A DNA stretch of 64,000 nucleotides, taken from Urophycis tenuis (Eukaryota; Chordata; Actinopteri; Gadiformes; Phycidae). A model generated the notes under the pieces. The model saw nothing but the letters and a program-made list of their open reading frames with translations. It had not been told where the DNA came from and searched no databases. Numbering within the stretch: the first letter of the stretch is position 1; each line of letters starts with the position of its first letter. Position numbers and translations under genes: made by a program. Shown here one piece after another: positions 36,912 through 48,524 of this stretch. The stretch covers positions 25,001 to 89,000 of the forward strand of contig JAXIVH010000155.1 of the NCBI GenBank assembly GCA_036785325.1, in the 5' to 3' direction.

Positions 36912-38052
36912 GATCAATATTTAGGTGCTAGAACAAACACTACGTCAGAATAGAAGTTCTTACGACACAATGATCTTTAGCGGTCAAATGGGTACAAACT
37001 ATAATATGTGTTGAAAAGATATCATGTGTTGTTCTGTGCCACTCCTGGGCCACCCATAAAGGGAATTATTTAACGTTACTTTTGAAGTGGATGCCTAACC
37101 TCTCTCTGACTGAAAAACGGAAGGTGGCGAAGAAAACTGACCCCAGTATCAGCTGTATCGTAACTAAGTCACTACTTTTCATAGCAGGGTTCTGATAGAC
37201 TTATGTATACAGAGGCTTTGACCTGTTTTGACCTACGGCAAAGGTCTATTGTGGTACCCTGGATCCACATTTCTAAACATTTGTGACATCTGCTGTGCAA
37301 TCCCTTTTTTCATGTAACCTGTGTATAGGCTTGGCCGTGGCCAATGACAAAAAATGATTAAAAAAACATAAGATAATGTTGGCTCCTCACTGACTTTAAT
37401 TGGGGCCCTAATGCCATTACAATTCCTGAAAAAAGGTTCAGCCCTGCTTGATAAACGCAGCGTGGCTCAGTAGGTGTATCCAATGGGGTTGCACCGCCAT
37501 CTGCTGGAATTCTGAGCAGGTGCAACAATTGTTACAGCCCGTTTCTGTATAAATCATATAAGTAGAAATCATTGTTTGTGTTCTCCATACTTAAATGACA
37601 ACCCTGATAACATAGCTGTGGACTGGGTGTAATGTATTTGAGATAGGGTTGAAAAATACATGGTCAAACCAACCAACACTTGCTTAGGAATACAAGTTTA
37701 TTGATTAAATGCATGAGTATAAAAATACTATTTATGGAGATAGAGAATAGCTGCAATTACTTGAGGAAGAACAATCTTGCACAAGGGGAGATGCACTGGT
37801 CAGCATCCCTGATAGATAATCAATAGACCATTAAATTAGTAGGCGGTATCTTCTATTGAGCACATGCATTCACTATATTCACTCTATGCATTTTACTTCA
37901 TTAGTCTCTGAAGGAGTATCATATTTCAGTATTATTCTTCAGATAACCTAAACCCAGGCTGTCAATAATACTAGTTTATTGTCGTAAAGAACGGGTCAAA
38001 ATGCGTTGCTGTGTCACAATCAATTAGGATTGATTAACCGAAGAGAATAGTC
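36912..38052. other. 3' flank of receptor E
   Basis: No gene is seen. It is nearly identical to about 53620-54744 in the F unit and related to about 27450-28450 in the D unit. Confidence 0.6.
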
Positions 38053-38058
38053 TTTATT
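38053..38058 (-). promoter_or_regulatory. Candidate polyadenylation signal of receptor E
   Basis: AATAAA on the minus strand, about 285 bp beyond the stop codon. It is conserved in position and context in the F and D units. Confidence 0.5.
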
Positions 38059-38341
38059 TTACTTGCACTAGTACAAGTACTATGCAACACAATGTGATCT
38101 CTGAATTGAACTATCACTACCAGCACTAGGAGCATTTAACCATCACTAGCTCTATATTACAATGCCCATTATTGGAGAAATGGTAGCAACATGTTTTGAG
38201 ACCTGCTTATCGTTAATGCATATGTCATCGACAAATTTGAAAACATTATCACAATCAGGATTTGAGCTACAGGTGTTACCAATTCAGAATAACAATAATT
38301 ACAATAACAATCCACAGACACTCTGTGAATGCCTAATAGAG

Positions 38342-41300
38342 TTATTGGTTATTGTTCTTTGACATCAGGTGTTTCCGTGAGTTCTTCTCTGGTCTGTGCA
38401 AGATTATGTAACATTTGGGAGCAAAGATACAGGCTAACAGACCATAACTAGAAGCCAGGATGGCAAAGATCTCCACAGCCACGGCATACTTCCCTGGAGA
38501 GCTGATGTAGGCTGGGATGAAGGCCACCCAGACAGCACAGAAGATCAGCATGCTGAAGGTGATGAACTTGGCCTCATTGAAGTTGTCTGGTAACTTTCTA
38601 GCTAGGAAGGCCAACAAGAGGCAGAGGCAGGCCAGCAGGCCGATGTAACCAAGAACCAGAGCAAATCCTAGAGCTGAACCCTCATCACATAAGAGGATAA
38701 CAATAGCACTCTCTCTTGGCATCAGTTTTTGTGGAGTAGGAGGAGCCACGGTTAACCATATTGTACATATTATTACCTGTGAGGAGAGAAATATTTGTTC
38801 TTCAAAGACAATAAAATGTAATTTATGTTTTCATCAAACAACTCATAATAGCACAGGTATACTTTACACATAATCCTCACCTGGACCAAGGTGGAAAGGG
38901 TAATAATTGCTCTTTGCTGCACTGGACCGAACCATTTCATAATGTTGCTGCCCGGTAGTGTAGCTTTGAAAGCCATCAACACCACTATAGTTTTCCCCAG
39001 AACACAAGAGATACAGAGGACAAAGGTGATCCCAAAAGCCGTGTGGCGAAGCATACAGGACCAGTCTGAGGGACGCCCGATGAAGGTCAGAGAACACAGG
39101 AAACACAGAGTCAAGGAGAAGAGCAGCAGGAAGCTCAGCTCAGAGTTGTTAGCTCTAACTATTGGAGTAGAAATGTGACAAGAGAATATAAAAATGACCC
39201 CACAAGTGCATAAGGAGCCAAGCAGGGCAACAGTCGTCAGTGCTATGCCCATGGTGTCGCTGAAGGACAGGAAGTCCACTTCTTTGGGAAAGCATGCTGT
39301 TCTCTCAACATTGGACCAGAACTGTGGTAAGCAGCGCACACACTCTATGGAATCTGATGAAAAGGTAAAGATAGCTTTAGTTTCTATGGCCTTTGCATGT
39401 AATGTTTCAAGAAGGTCACTGTCTTAATTTATACAGAGAGAGACTTACTGGTCTGATTGCTAATCTCCCCAGCTCTACAGACCACACAGTCATGGCAGCA
39501 TATAGGAAAGTTTGGTCGGATGGCCTTTCTGGTGCCTGGGGGACAAGGACTGCTGCATATGGACTGGGGAACCTGGATATAATGGACATACACACGCCAG
39601 TATTCAAAATACACACACCCACAACCACGTCGCAGATATCACAACAGAAATACTCCTTACTGTAGTCTGTTTGTCATTCCATAGAATGTTATTTTCTTGT
39701 AGCTGGAGTTTTTTCTTGCCAGCTGTTGCTGTCCCATCAAACATTCCAATAGTTATGAATTGCATGTCTCCATTTAATCCCAGTTGCCAATTGACCAGAT
39801 CATACATAGCTACTGGGTCTCCATTATGATCAAACATGGTCTCATCACCAAACTTATTAGTGTATACCACCTCTTTTAGGTAATGGTGAAGCTATGGAGA
39901 GGGAGGTAAAAGAGCAATCTACTTAATTAATTTTTCTCAATATTGAAACAGTAATGTAGCATTAATACATTCTACAATTTGCAGTCACAATCTGTAAATC
40001 ACCTGCCATGGCTGTATATTGGTTGCCTCTGGACAAGTGTTCAGTGAAAATGGCCCAGCATCCTTCTGGCAGCTCTTCATGGATTTAATCGCATGTGCAA
40101 TTGCATAAATAGCCTTGTAGACATTGTAAGAAATTCTTAGCTGGGAAACGTCAGAGTAGATGTTCTTCATACTGTTCAGGTCCTCCGATCCAGAACACAG
40201 CGGTTTATCGTTTTCACTTTCCATTACATCAGCAGTCCTTTCACCTAGATGACACCCAAAGACCTCTTCCCAGAAAGGGATCAGAAAGGGATTCTCAGAG
40301 GCCTCTGGGTTTGAGGGGTGCAGGCGAAGTAGAAAGTCCTGCAGGCCAGGTATGTTTGCTCTACGTATAGCCAAACCTATAGTGCCCTGGAGGATGTGGT
40401 GGTACTTTGTCGGTGTGGAGAGGACGGAGGCTGTGCTCCATGCCTCACTCGCCAGCCACTGTATTCCTGTCAGTCCCTGCCTAATGACAGCAAATACAAC
40501 ACATTTAACGTGTCAATACAATTCAAAACAAAGATTGTGTCATTCATGAAGGAAACTGAAAAAGCGGATTGCTGAGGAAAACATAATTGTGAAAACATTG
40601 CTTCATGCCTGAGTGCTTCGTCGAACAGTGCCGCGGCATCTTGTTCCACCGCAAATACCAGAACCACAAAAGCCTTTGATGACCGAATCCTGGAAACAAT
40701 AGCTGCCATCACTTTTCTTGCATGGTTCTTCGGGATGATCTCATGGAGGGCCACACAAGCACCAAATTTCTGAACCTGTAAGAGCAATGGGCGAATTATT
40801 TTGTGTTCAGCAAATAGGATATTCTGTATAAAGAGAAAAAAAAGGTGCTTACCTCGTTAGCAAATATTGTTGCACCACCTCTACCATATGCATCGTCACC
40901 TGCTATCACTCCCACCCATGTCCAGTGAAAATGTCTGACCAGCTGCACGAGGGAATCCACCTTCAAACAGCAGCAAACAGGAAACAAGACATAGGTACAA
41001 GATTCATTTAAGGTAAAAGTATAATAGAAATACAACTTTTAATTTATTTTGGATGATAGTACATGGATTCTCTAACCTGGAAGAGGTCACTTGGCATGGT
41101 TCTTAAGAAAGCAGGATATTCTTTTTTGTCACTGAGACAAGCACAGCTAGAGAAATAGCTCACCTGAGAGGAGAAAAGGCTATAATAGGCAAAACAATAT
41201 CCCTGAATTTGGAGTGGAGCGCATACAGGAGTGGAGCTAGGTGAAATGAGGATACAGGTTACATTAATGGACAATGGCAATGTCTGACCTGAGGCACATG

Positions 41301-42077
41301 GAAGGCTCCAAGGAAGCGAGCCACTACTAGAGACTGTGTTGATCCTCCATCTCCGATCACCACCGGAACAGCCCTGTGGCATATGTGGTTATCTACCATC
41401 TCTACCTCTGAACCTTGCTTGGTTCCCATCAGCTCCATGGCCGCCTTCAAGGCCTGGTAGGGAGTGCTGCATGAATCATAGATCTTATAGCCAAGAGTCA
41501 CATTTGGAAGGAGTTTTCCCTCCCTGTTTATCTCTTCGATAGCAAAGATCATAGTCTGCATCCAGCGAAATGTTCGGAAGTTAAACCTGGAGGGAAAAAA
41601 AGATGGTTGTGTCACAGCAGTAGTGATTTTGTTCACATAGAGGACATCATTGATTCTGATTAAGACATGCAGGTAATAAATATTTGACAAAGAAAATACA
41701 AATTTAAAAACAGATATTGTTTTCATGTGCCTTCGGCTCGAGCTCCTGCTGACAGCTATATGTTTGCAAAGAATTGTCTTCTAAGCCTGAAGATCTCACC
41801 TAGTGCACCTTGGGTGTGGTGGCATACTGGTGAATAAGGGACGAGGCTCCACTACCATGTCATGAAGAGAAAAGAGACCACCCAGTGTGATGTCCCCATT
41901 TCTTTGCAAAACAGGCAGAGACATGGACCCTGGTATAAGTTTACATTGCTGGGCCTTGGTTTCTAACTGGTTAAAAATAACTGACAATATTCCCCACCAC
42001 AGCACAGATAAATGTAAAAGGTCTGGCCGCTTAACTGATGCCTTTGACTTCATCAATATAACTTTGAAGCCATTCAT
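38342..42077 (-). CDS. Receptor E: OlfC/V2R-like class C GPCR, 10 exons
   Basis: Exons in transcript order: 42077-41800, 41586-41289, 41163-41077, 40960-40853, 40775-40609, 40480-40003, 39891-39661, 39572-39449, 39353-38881, 38776-38342. They give 892 residues with no stop. The ATG at 42077 is followed by a second at 42053; the hydrophobic signal core (LLHLSVLWWGILSVIF) lies after both. Venus-flytrap about 45-550 with AGDDAYGR and WLASEAW; linker 550-600; seven helices about 605-880. Compared with C, exon 2 is 6 bp and exon 7 is 3 bp longer. The exon 5 donor is the same apparent GC site. Its first 7TM exon is unusual: E resembles receptor G there, while its otherwise near-identical duplicate F resembles C. 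Confidence 0.9.
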
Positions 42078-42199
42078 TCTCTACACACTCTAAAACAAAA
42101 GTTGTGTGAGACAACAGTTGAGTGTGGTCTACCTACACCAGATTGGATGATGGATATTTGGACATTCCATCTATATTTTCAGTCATGAGCTAACCCACT

Positions 42200-42760
42200 A
42201 TCTTTTCATTTGTAAATACATGTATCTCAACAATGGTAAAAAGGAACAAAAAACAACTTTAAAAATAAAAGTTCACAGTCCTAAAAAATATATAATAATA
42301 TCATCACACATATGTCCAAACATATACACAAAAACAGCCCCTAAATGTTCTTTAAAAAATCTCTTCCTTATGTTATATCCTAGTCAAATATCTTTCCCCA
42401 AAGCTGTCTTGAACATTTTATTTCTGGATAAGGAGATGCACCTTTGTACACCACGCTTCAGAGTCAGTTGAGAGATTCTTTATATGTACTACCTGCTTCA
42501 CAAGATCGCTTGTCAAAATATGTCCCATGTCCCTTGCGGTATGATCAATGGAAAAAGAGAATGACTCCGTTTTCAGGACGATGTGTCAGGGACAACTTCA
42601 CGAAAACAAAAATGGAATGAACACTGGATCTTAATACAGAGAGAGGGGAGCTGTTGTTCACTGTCAAAATACATAGTGTTATGCCTGAATGGGCCTTACT
42701 CATGCTTTAGTGATGAGACGATGCAGTAGATACATGTTTTGCTCACTACATTGGTGAAAA
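42200..42760 (-). promoter_or_regulatory. Promoter-side region of receptor E with TATA
   Basis: TATAAA on the minus strand at 42479-42484, about 400 bp before the ATG. The surrounding 42430-42720 is conserved upstream of C (20960-21240) and F (59155-59440). Shared words include CCCTTGCGGT and GGGGAGCTGTTG-like stretches. Role inferred from position. Confidence 0.4.
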
Positions 42761-44221
42761 CAGCCAATGTCAGCTGAAAGATATTAGCTGGTTCTTTGTA
42801 TTTTTTTAGTTAATGTGAATTGTGGTTTGATATGAATGCATTTAGCGGCTTTTGAATCAATCTTCTGGCTTTTCCGCTCTGATTGTTATCTCTGAATCTT
42901 TGCTAGGAAGTTCACCAATGACAAGCATATTGGAAGAACAAAAGGATAAGGTAAAGCAGAAAAAGCGCTTGACTGACTCTTGCGGGTATCTCATACCACC
43001 TGCAATTTCATTGGCATCAATGGTCTTGGCCTCTTTAATGTGGTGAAATGAGTGGCTCATTAAGATCAACACCCTGCAGGCTAGACAACAATAAACTACA
43101 GACACATGATGAAAATGAGCTTTAAACATATAAGTGCATGTTTTACTGCCTGCGGCCAGAGTGTTCCTTGTTCTCCTAATGTGTTCCCCACTGGGGTGAT
43201 TTGTGATACTCTTTCTCTCTGGGTCTTCAGGGAGCACAAACTCGTTTTGCTAGTCTTCTCAGGAGGGCGAGCTTCACTGTCACTGAGAATATCCTGATCA
43301 CGTGAAGTGAACAATAAAGTCACTAAGGCAGGTGTCCTTGAGTGCAATTATTGACAGAATGTGGTTTTCCACTATTTTGCCAGAGAATGGAATCTGAAAC
43401 CAAACAAGGAATAAGATACAATTGCAATTATAATCTTCAAGCAAATTGAAGGCTGTCAGAACTGTCAAAAACATTTGAAAATCTGCCAAATGATTATCGA
43501 TAATTAATCCATCCAACTGTTAATTAGTTAACTACTTTTGGCTTACATAGACAGAAGAGTAGAAGAGGCATTTTGGTGCTTGGGTCAAAGGTGATACTGT
43601 AGAAGGTAAAAGTGGGTACCGACTGCTGGCAATAATTCCTTTTTTTTCCCTTTCATTGAGTGCAGATATCAGTCCTCCATAACCATCACCGAACACAACC
43701 ATTACCAACCACATGATGTTGTTCTGTCATAGTAAAAAAAAAAAAAAGTAATAATTGACATTCAAATAAGAAAATACATCTTCATCATAATTTGCCAGAT
43801 GTAATTTACCAGTATTATTCATGGATTTAAGCTTTAACGTGAGAGAAAATGGGGAATATGACTCTTTTTCTAAATTATGTCTAACACCATGTCTTTGATG
43901 TCATATTTGAAGTAAAAGAAAGCCCATTACTGTCCTGTATGGTCACTTGTATGGTATTAATAATGTACATCTCATATTGTCTTATTTTCTATACATTCTT
44001 CCAATATATTATTTATAATATATATCCAATTATATAATGCTTACACCATTTTAAAAACTTCTAACTTAAGTTCATTGGCCTTTCGTTTAAATATTATCAT
44101 TTTAGAATAATTTGCTGTAGAATAAAACAAACGAAACGATGTATATTTAATGTACAACTAAACTTTAACAACACTCAATATCATTTACTTTAGAAGTATA
44201 AAACATTTAATGAGAAACATG
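42761..44221. other. Upstream flank of receptor E
   Basis: No gene is seen. It is nearly identical to the F flank once the F-specific insertions are removed. Open frames around 42850-43350 are also open in F only because the DNA is duplicated; they show no domain or codon signal. Confidence 0.6.
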
Positions 44222-44560
44222 GTTAAATTGAGACGTTCCCTTAAGGATTAGGGATCGGCTTGTTTGTGAACTTGTTTACAGCACACAGTGGAAGCTCAAA
44301 CAAGCCTGAAGTGTTGTTGCAACAAGCAGTCAAGTGTAACAAAAACATGTGACATGGTTTGACGGTTACTGTACGGTGGAAAATATTTCATCATCTGAGA
44401 ACTGCCAATTTACCTTTTACCCAGGTGACTAGGGCAGGAGGCAGGGTCTGGCTGGGCAGGTAAAGGCAGGTAAGGGTCCATGACACAGTGATGACATCTG
44501 GGCCTTGGGCTTTGGGAAGGAGTTCAACAGATGTGGTTTGGAAAAATAATTAATTGGGAA
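44222..44560. promoter_or_regulatory. Conserved non-coding block upstream of E
   Basis: Diverged copy of the blocks at 23645-24060 and 33960-34420, about 2.2 kb upstream of the E start. Best kept: GGGATCGGCTTGTTTGTGAA, TTTACCTTTTACCCAGGTGA and ATGACACAGTGATGACATCT. The CTCCCAAAAGGGAG palindrome of the other two copies is not kept. Confidence 0.4.
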
Positions 44561-45327
44561 ACTCCCGGTAGACATGTTGCAATAATTAATGAGCAAGGTC
44601 TCTTAATGAAATTTAATTTAGAAATTAGCTAATGTTGCCTAATATATCGACTAAACTTTTAAGGTAATGTAGGCCTATAAGTGCATGTAGGCCTATAGAA
44701 AAGTGAAGTAAAAAAAAGCACTTTCATTATATATTATCAAAAAAAACATTCCTTTCCATATTGAACTCTTTGAAAACAGTTATACAGTGTTTGATAATGC
44801 TCCAAGTAAGTATATATATTTGGATTTTATTATTTAATTAAATGACTAAATACTTTAAATTATTTAAACAAAAATAAAATGTGGTAGTGACAATGTATTT
44901 ATTTCGGTCTTGCCTCTCCAAACAGTTTACGCATCAGGATCATTTCATATACATATTTGTATATAATTGGGACTTAACTCAACCTCTAAACCAAGAAAAT
45001 TTGCATTTAAAATGAAGTAATATAGTTCGAAAATTTTCTATCTTTCTTAATATTTTTTGGATTATGGTTATTCCTCACACCTCAAACGTCCGTCACATGT
45101 TACTGTACTTTGACCAAAAAATATAATGAATTTACTTTTGTATGTGAGCATTTGTTTGAATGTGTTATTTCAAATAATGCATTTTATATAACACATTATA
45201 ATTATTAATATGTCAAATCCATTGTCGTTCATAAGACCCTCTAAATGAAGGAACTGATTTGGCTATCTGGACTATTACAAAATAATAACAGCAGATGGCA
45301 ACCTTTTCTTATCCATCTGCATGGGTT

Positions 45328-45412
<85 letters not shown>

Positions 45413-47319
45413 GGAACACCATGGTCTGCTTTGCGCTCAGTTTGTCCACTGATAACTACTTTGTATGAGTTGGTACAAATTCAGAATTATCTTTATTTGT
45501 TTATGTCTATAATATAGACATAAACAAATATAGACTCTATATGGAAAGAGGGGAATAGAAACTATTCATTGTAGAAGTGGAATCCATATTGTAAAATGTG
45601 TAAAGTTGGGTAATATATATTCCATTTTGTTTTTTGGGGGGGGTGTTAATTTTTTATTTTTCTAACATAAAATAACTGTACTCAATAGAATAATAGGCCT
45701 ACTAGTGTAATGAACATATTATTAGTAAAACTTCCTTGGTTGGAATAAGTATTCTGTTGAGTTTGATAAATAACACAAGTCAAATGCGACAAGTTGTATC
45801 GTGATCAAGTTAAAACACAACATTAAGGCTTTTTTTCTTTTATTATTGTTATGACTCAATGTCTTTACACTGGTCAATTTTAAGTTGCTTCAAGGTCAAC
45901 ATCATCAATCCCACCATGTTAAGTCATCAAATCACAGTAAACATGACTAGTGATGCAACATGCATGTAAGGATGTGTCCAGTAGGAGGAGATGTGGAAAA
46001 GTCCATGCCGGGGATAACCGGCTTGTCCACAGGGGGTTCTTTAGTTAGTTAGCCATGTCGTGAGTAGGTGCTGGGAGTGGAAGTGTTTGTTTGCTTCAGG
46101 CAGTATCAATTCATGTAGCGTTCAAATGCCAAGTTCAATGCCCTTGTGGCAGATTCTCAGTGGAGCCCTCAAGCGTTGGCTGACAGATATGTCAACATAG
46201 ACACAAACAAACTTCCTTTTTAATGAGGGAAGGCCTAAAAGCGATACAAACAAACAATTAAGCAGCCGCAAAGCTGAAATTTAACAATAACATCCAATTA
46301 AATATTACATGGGCCAGTACCTTTCTAAATCAGGTGTGTTGGACAAATTGTTTATTTTTCCTCACTGTCAAAATTGTAAATGTAATGCACATTTCCAATA
46401 TCCACAGATTAAAGGTGACAGTTTACAGTCAAATCAAGCACATAATTATATTAATATATCAAAATCGTGTTCAAAATTATTTAAGATGAAGCTAAAAGAA
46501 GTGATCTGCAACAATGCATGTTGCAGATCTTTTGGTATATTTGTGCAGAACTACATCATTTAGTATGTACTATTTTTGCATTTGATGACATGAGAAGATC
46601 TATAAATGAATATAGTTTGAATAAAACATTGAATCAATGAGTAACAAAACATGTTGTAAAGGTCAAATGTGCAGCACCTTTATCGTAAGCCTCATTTAGC
46701 CCTCATGTTGACTATGATCTTACATTAATGAATTCTAATCAGAGACTTTTGATGACTCAGCTTTTATACGTTGATTCAAGAGATCATATAATGTGTGATA
46801 TAAATAACATAATATGATGATGATTATTATGTATATTCATATTATTATTATTAACTTTTGCTTTGAATATTTTAAATAGGGGATCTATGCACCAAAAGAC
46901 CTCCTGAATCTAGAAGGAAACCGCTAACTTTTGACCATCGTGGCACAGAGATCAGAGAACAGTTGTTCTGAGGGAAGTGAAGTTGGACCAGCCAAGATAA
47001 GGCCAAATCCCTGATTCAGGGTGTGGGCCATATATAGGTGATGCTGGAAATACAATGTGGCATGCCTACCCTTTTTCACAAAAAATGTTTCCTTTACAGT
47101 AATTGATAATGTACAGGTATAGTTCCCTTGAATTAACGGTTATCTCTGCTCCCTGAACAGGGGTGTTTCCAGATAAAACAGGCAACATAATTGGTTGAAT
47201 GCATGATGTGTAAGCACCTCTAAAATTTCCATAACCACCCTGTATTACAGGGGTAGTGTTGGCTTTTGTGTCTCATGAAATTCTAAAAACCTAAATAATC
47301 AAAAATGGTCAAATTGTAT
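44561..47319. other. Head-to-head spacer between receptors E and G
   Basis: No gene is seen. It includes a (CT)n tract at 45331-45406 and, at about 46000-46170, a diverged relative of the unit flank near 34930-35080. AT-rich elsewhere. Confidence 0.5.
45331..45406. repeat. (CT)n microsatellite
   Basis: About 75 bp of pure CT repeat. Confidence 0.95.
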
Positions 47320-47323
47320 TTAA

Positions 47324-48247
47324 AGTTATGTTTCGGAGTAAAATTCACCCTGAGGTAATTTCCACCAATAATCCAGCCAAATACCCCCTTAGATGCATTT
47401 TTAGCGACGGTCAATATTGGTCAAGTTTAGGGGGATAAGCCGAATGGCTTAGTACTGGAGTCAATGTTACAGTGTGTATATCTCGTAAATTACCTCACTA
47501 ATAATGCATGGATTGTTACCCAACTTCTGTAGTTTACATATAGGGTCTGTCCTCACAAAACAAGGCATTTGAAAGTTTGTAAGTACACCGGGAGTTTATT
47601 TAAAAGAGCACTTTCCTGATAGCTTCAACTCTCTGCTGCTAATGCTACCGCTGCGTCAATGTCACTTCCGTCTTTCCGGAAAAGTTCGTAAAAGTCCTCT
47701 TCAAAACTCACAAGTGTAAGGAAAAAGTTAGTGAATTCAACACTCCATCGAAATGTATTGACAACTGGAATAATTGAATACTTGATATTATGTACATTGT
47801 TTGTTGTGTACGACAGTCCCAAAATCTAAAGTTTAGATTTTATATTCCCATTTATTTGTATATAGTTGAAGAGGACTTTTACGAACTTTTCCGTAAAGAC
47901 GGAAGTGACGTAGACGCAGCGGTAGCGTTAGCAGCAGAGAGTTGAAGCTATCAGGAAAGTGCTCTTTTAAATAAACTTCTTATGTACTTACAAACTTTCA
48001 AATGCCTCGTTTTGTGAGTACAGACCCTATATGTACTACTACAGAAGTTGGGTAACAATCCATGCATTATTAGTGGGGTAATATACGAGATATACACACT
48101 GTACCATTCACTCCAGTACTAAGCCATTCTGCTTATACCCCTAAACTTGACCAATATTGACCTTTGCTAAAAATGCATCTGGGGGGTTAATTGGCTGGAT
48201 TATTGGTGGAAATGACCTCAGGGTGAATTTTACTCCGAACCATCACT
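47324..48247. mobile_element. TTAA-flanked foldback element, long copy
   Basis: Near-perfect palindrome of 924 bp flanked by TTAA (47320-47323 and 48248-48251). The outer arm reads AGTtATGtTTCGGAGTAAAA and is mirrored at the right end. The arms extend inward over roughly 450 bp, including GACGGAAGTGAC-like and GCAGCGGTAGC stretches in both orientations. A short relative lies at 63027-63630. TTAA target duplication is typical of piggyBac-type elements; no transposase is present. Confidence 0.85.
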
Positions 48248-48448
48248 TTAAGAAATTAAACATATTGACGGGTTGCTGTACACTTCATGCATAATAGGCT
48301 ATATTAGAGCACATTTGACATCATGCCATCTTATTCTGTCACAATGATTATAGTTTGTCTGTAGTGTCCTGTTGAGACTGTCTCATCCAACCGGTCCCTC
48401 TGATTGGCTGCCAAGTGACCTAGACAACCCTAAGTTAAGATTCAAGGT

Positions 48449-48454
48449 TATAAA
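48449..48454 (+). promoter_or_regulatory. Candidate TATA box of receptor G
   Basis: TATAAA in GGTTATAAATCGG, 71 bp before the first ATG of exon 1, a plausible core promoter distance allowing a short 5' UTR. Confidence 0.5.
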
Positions 48455-48524
48455 TCGGCATCATCGAGACCATCATGCATTTGTCTGGTCTTGAGTAAGT
48501 GTTGTCACTTAGACATCACTCGTG

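Larger units (their letters stand above)
34664..44193. repeat. Segmental duplication, E copy
   Basis: From the short GT run before TGGCACCAGGTAAAAAGGAT onward this region is nearly identical to 52022-64000. The similarity runs through the whole receptor and both flanks, broken only by copy-specific insertions. At the F side it reaches the window edge, so the true end is not seen. Confidence 0.9.

Noticed and set aside
42852..43350. Frames conserved between the E and F upstream flanks
   Set aside because: Conservation follows from recent duplication. There are no domains, no splice structure and indels between copies.
45245..45517. Leu-Ser repeat protein
   Set aside because: Translation of a (CT)n microsatellite.
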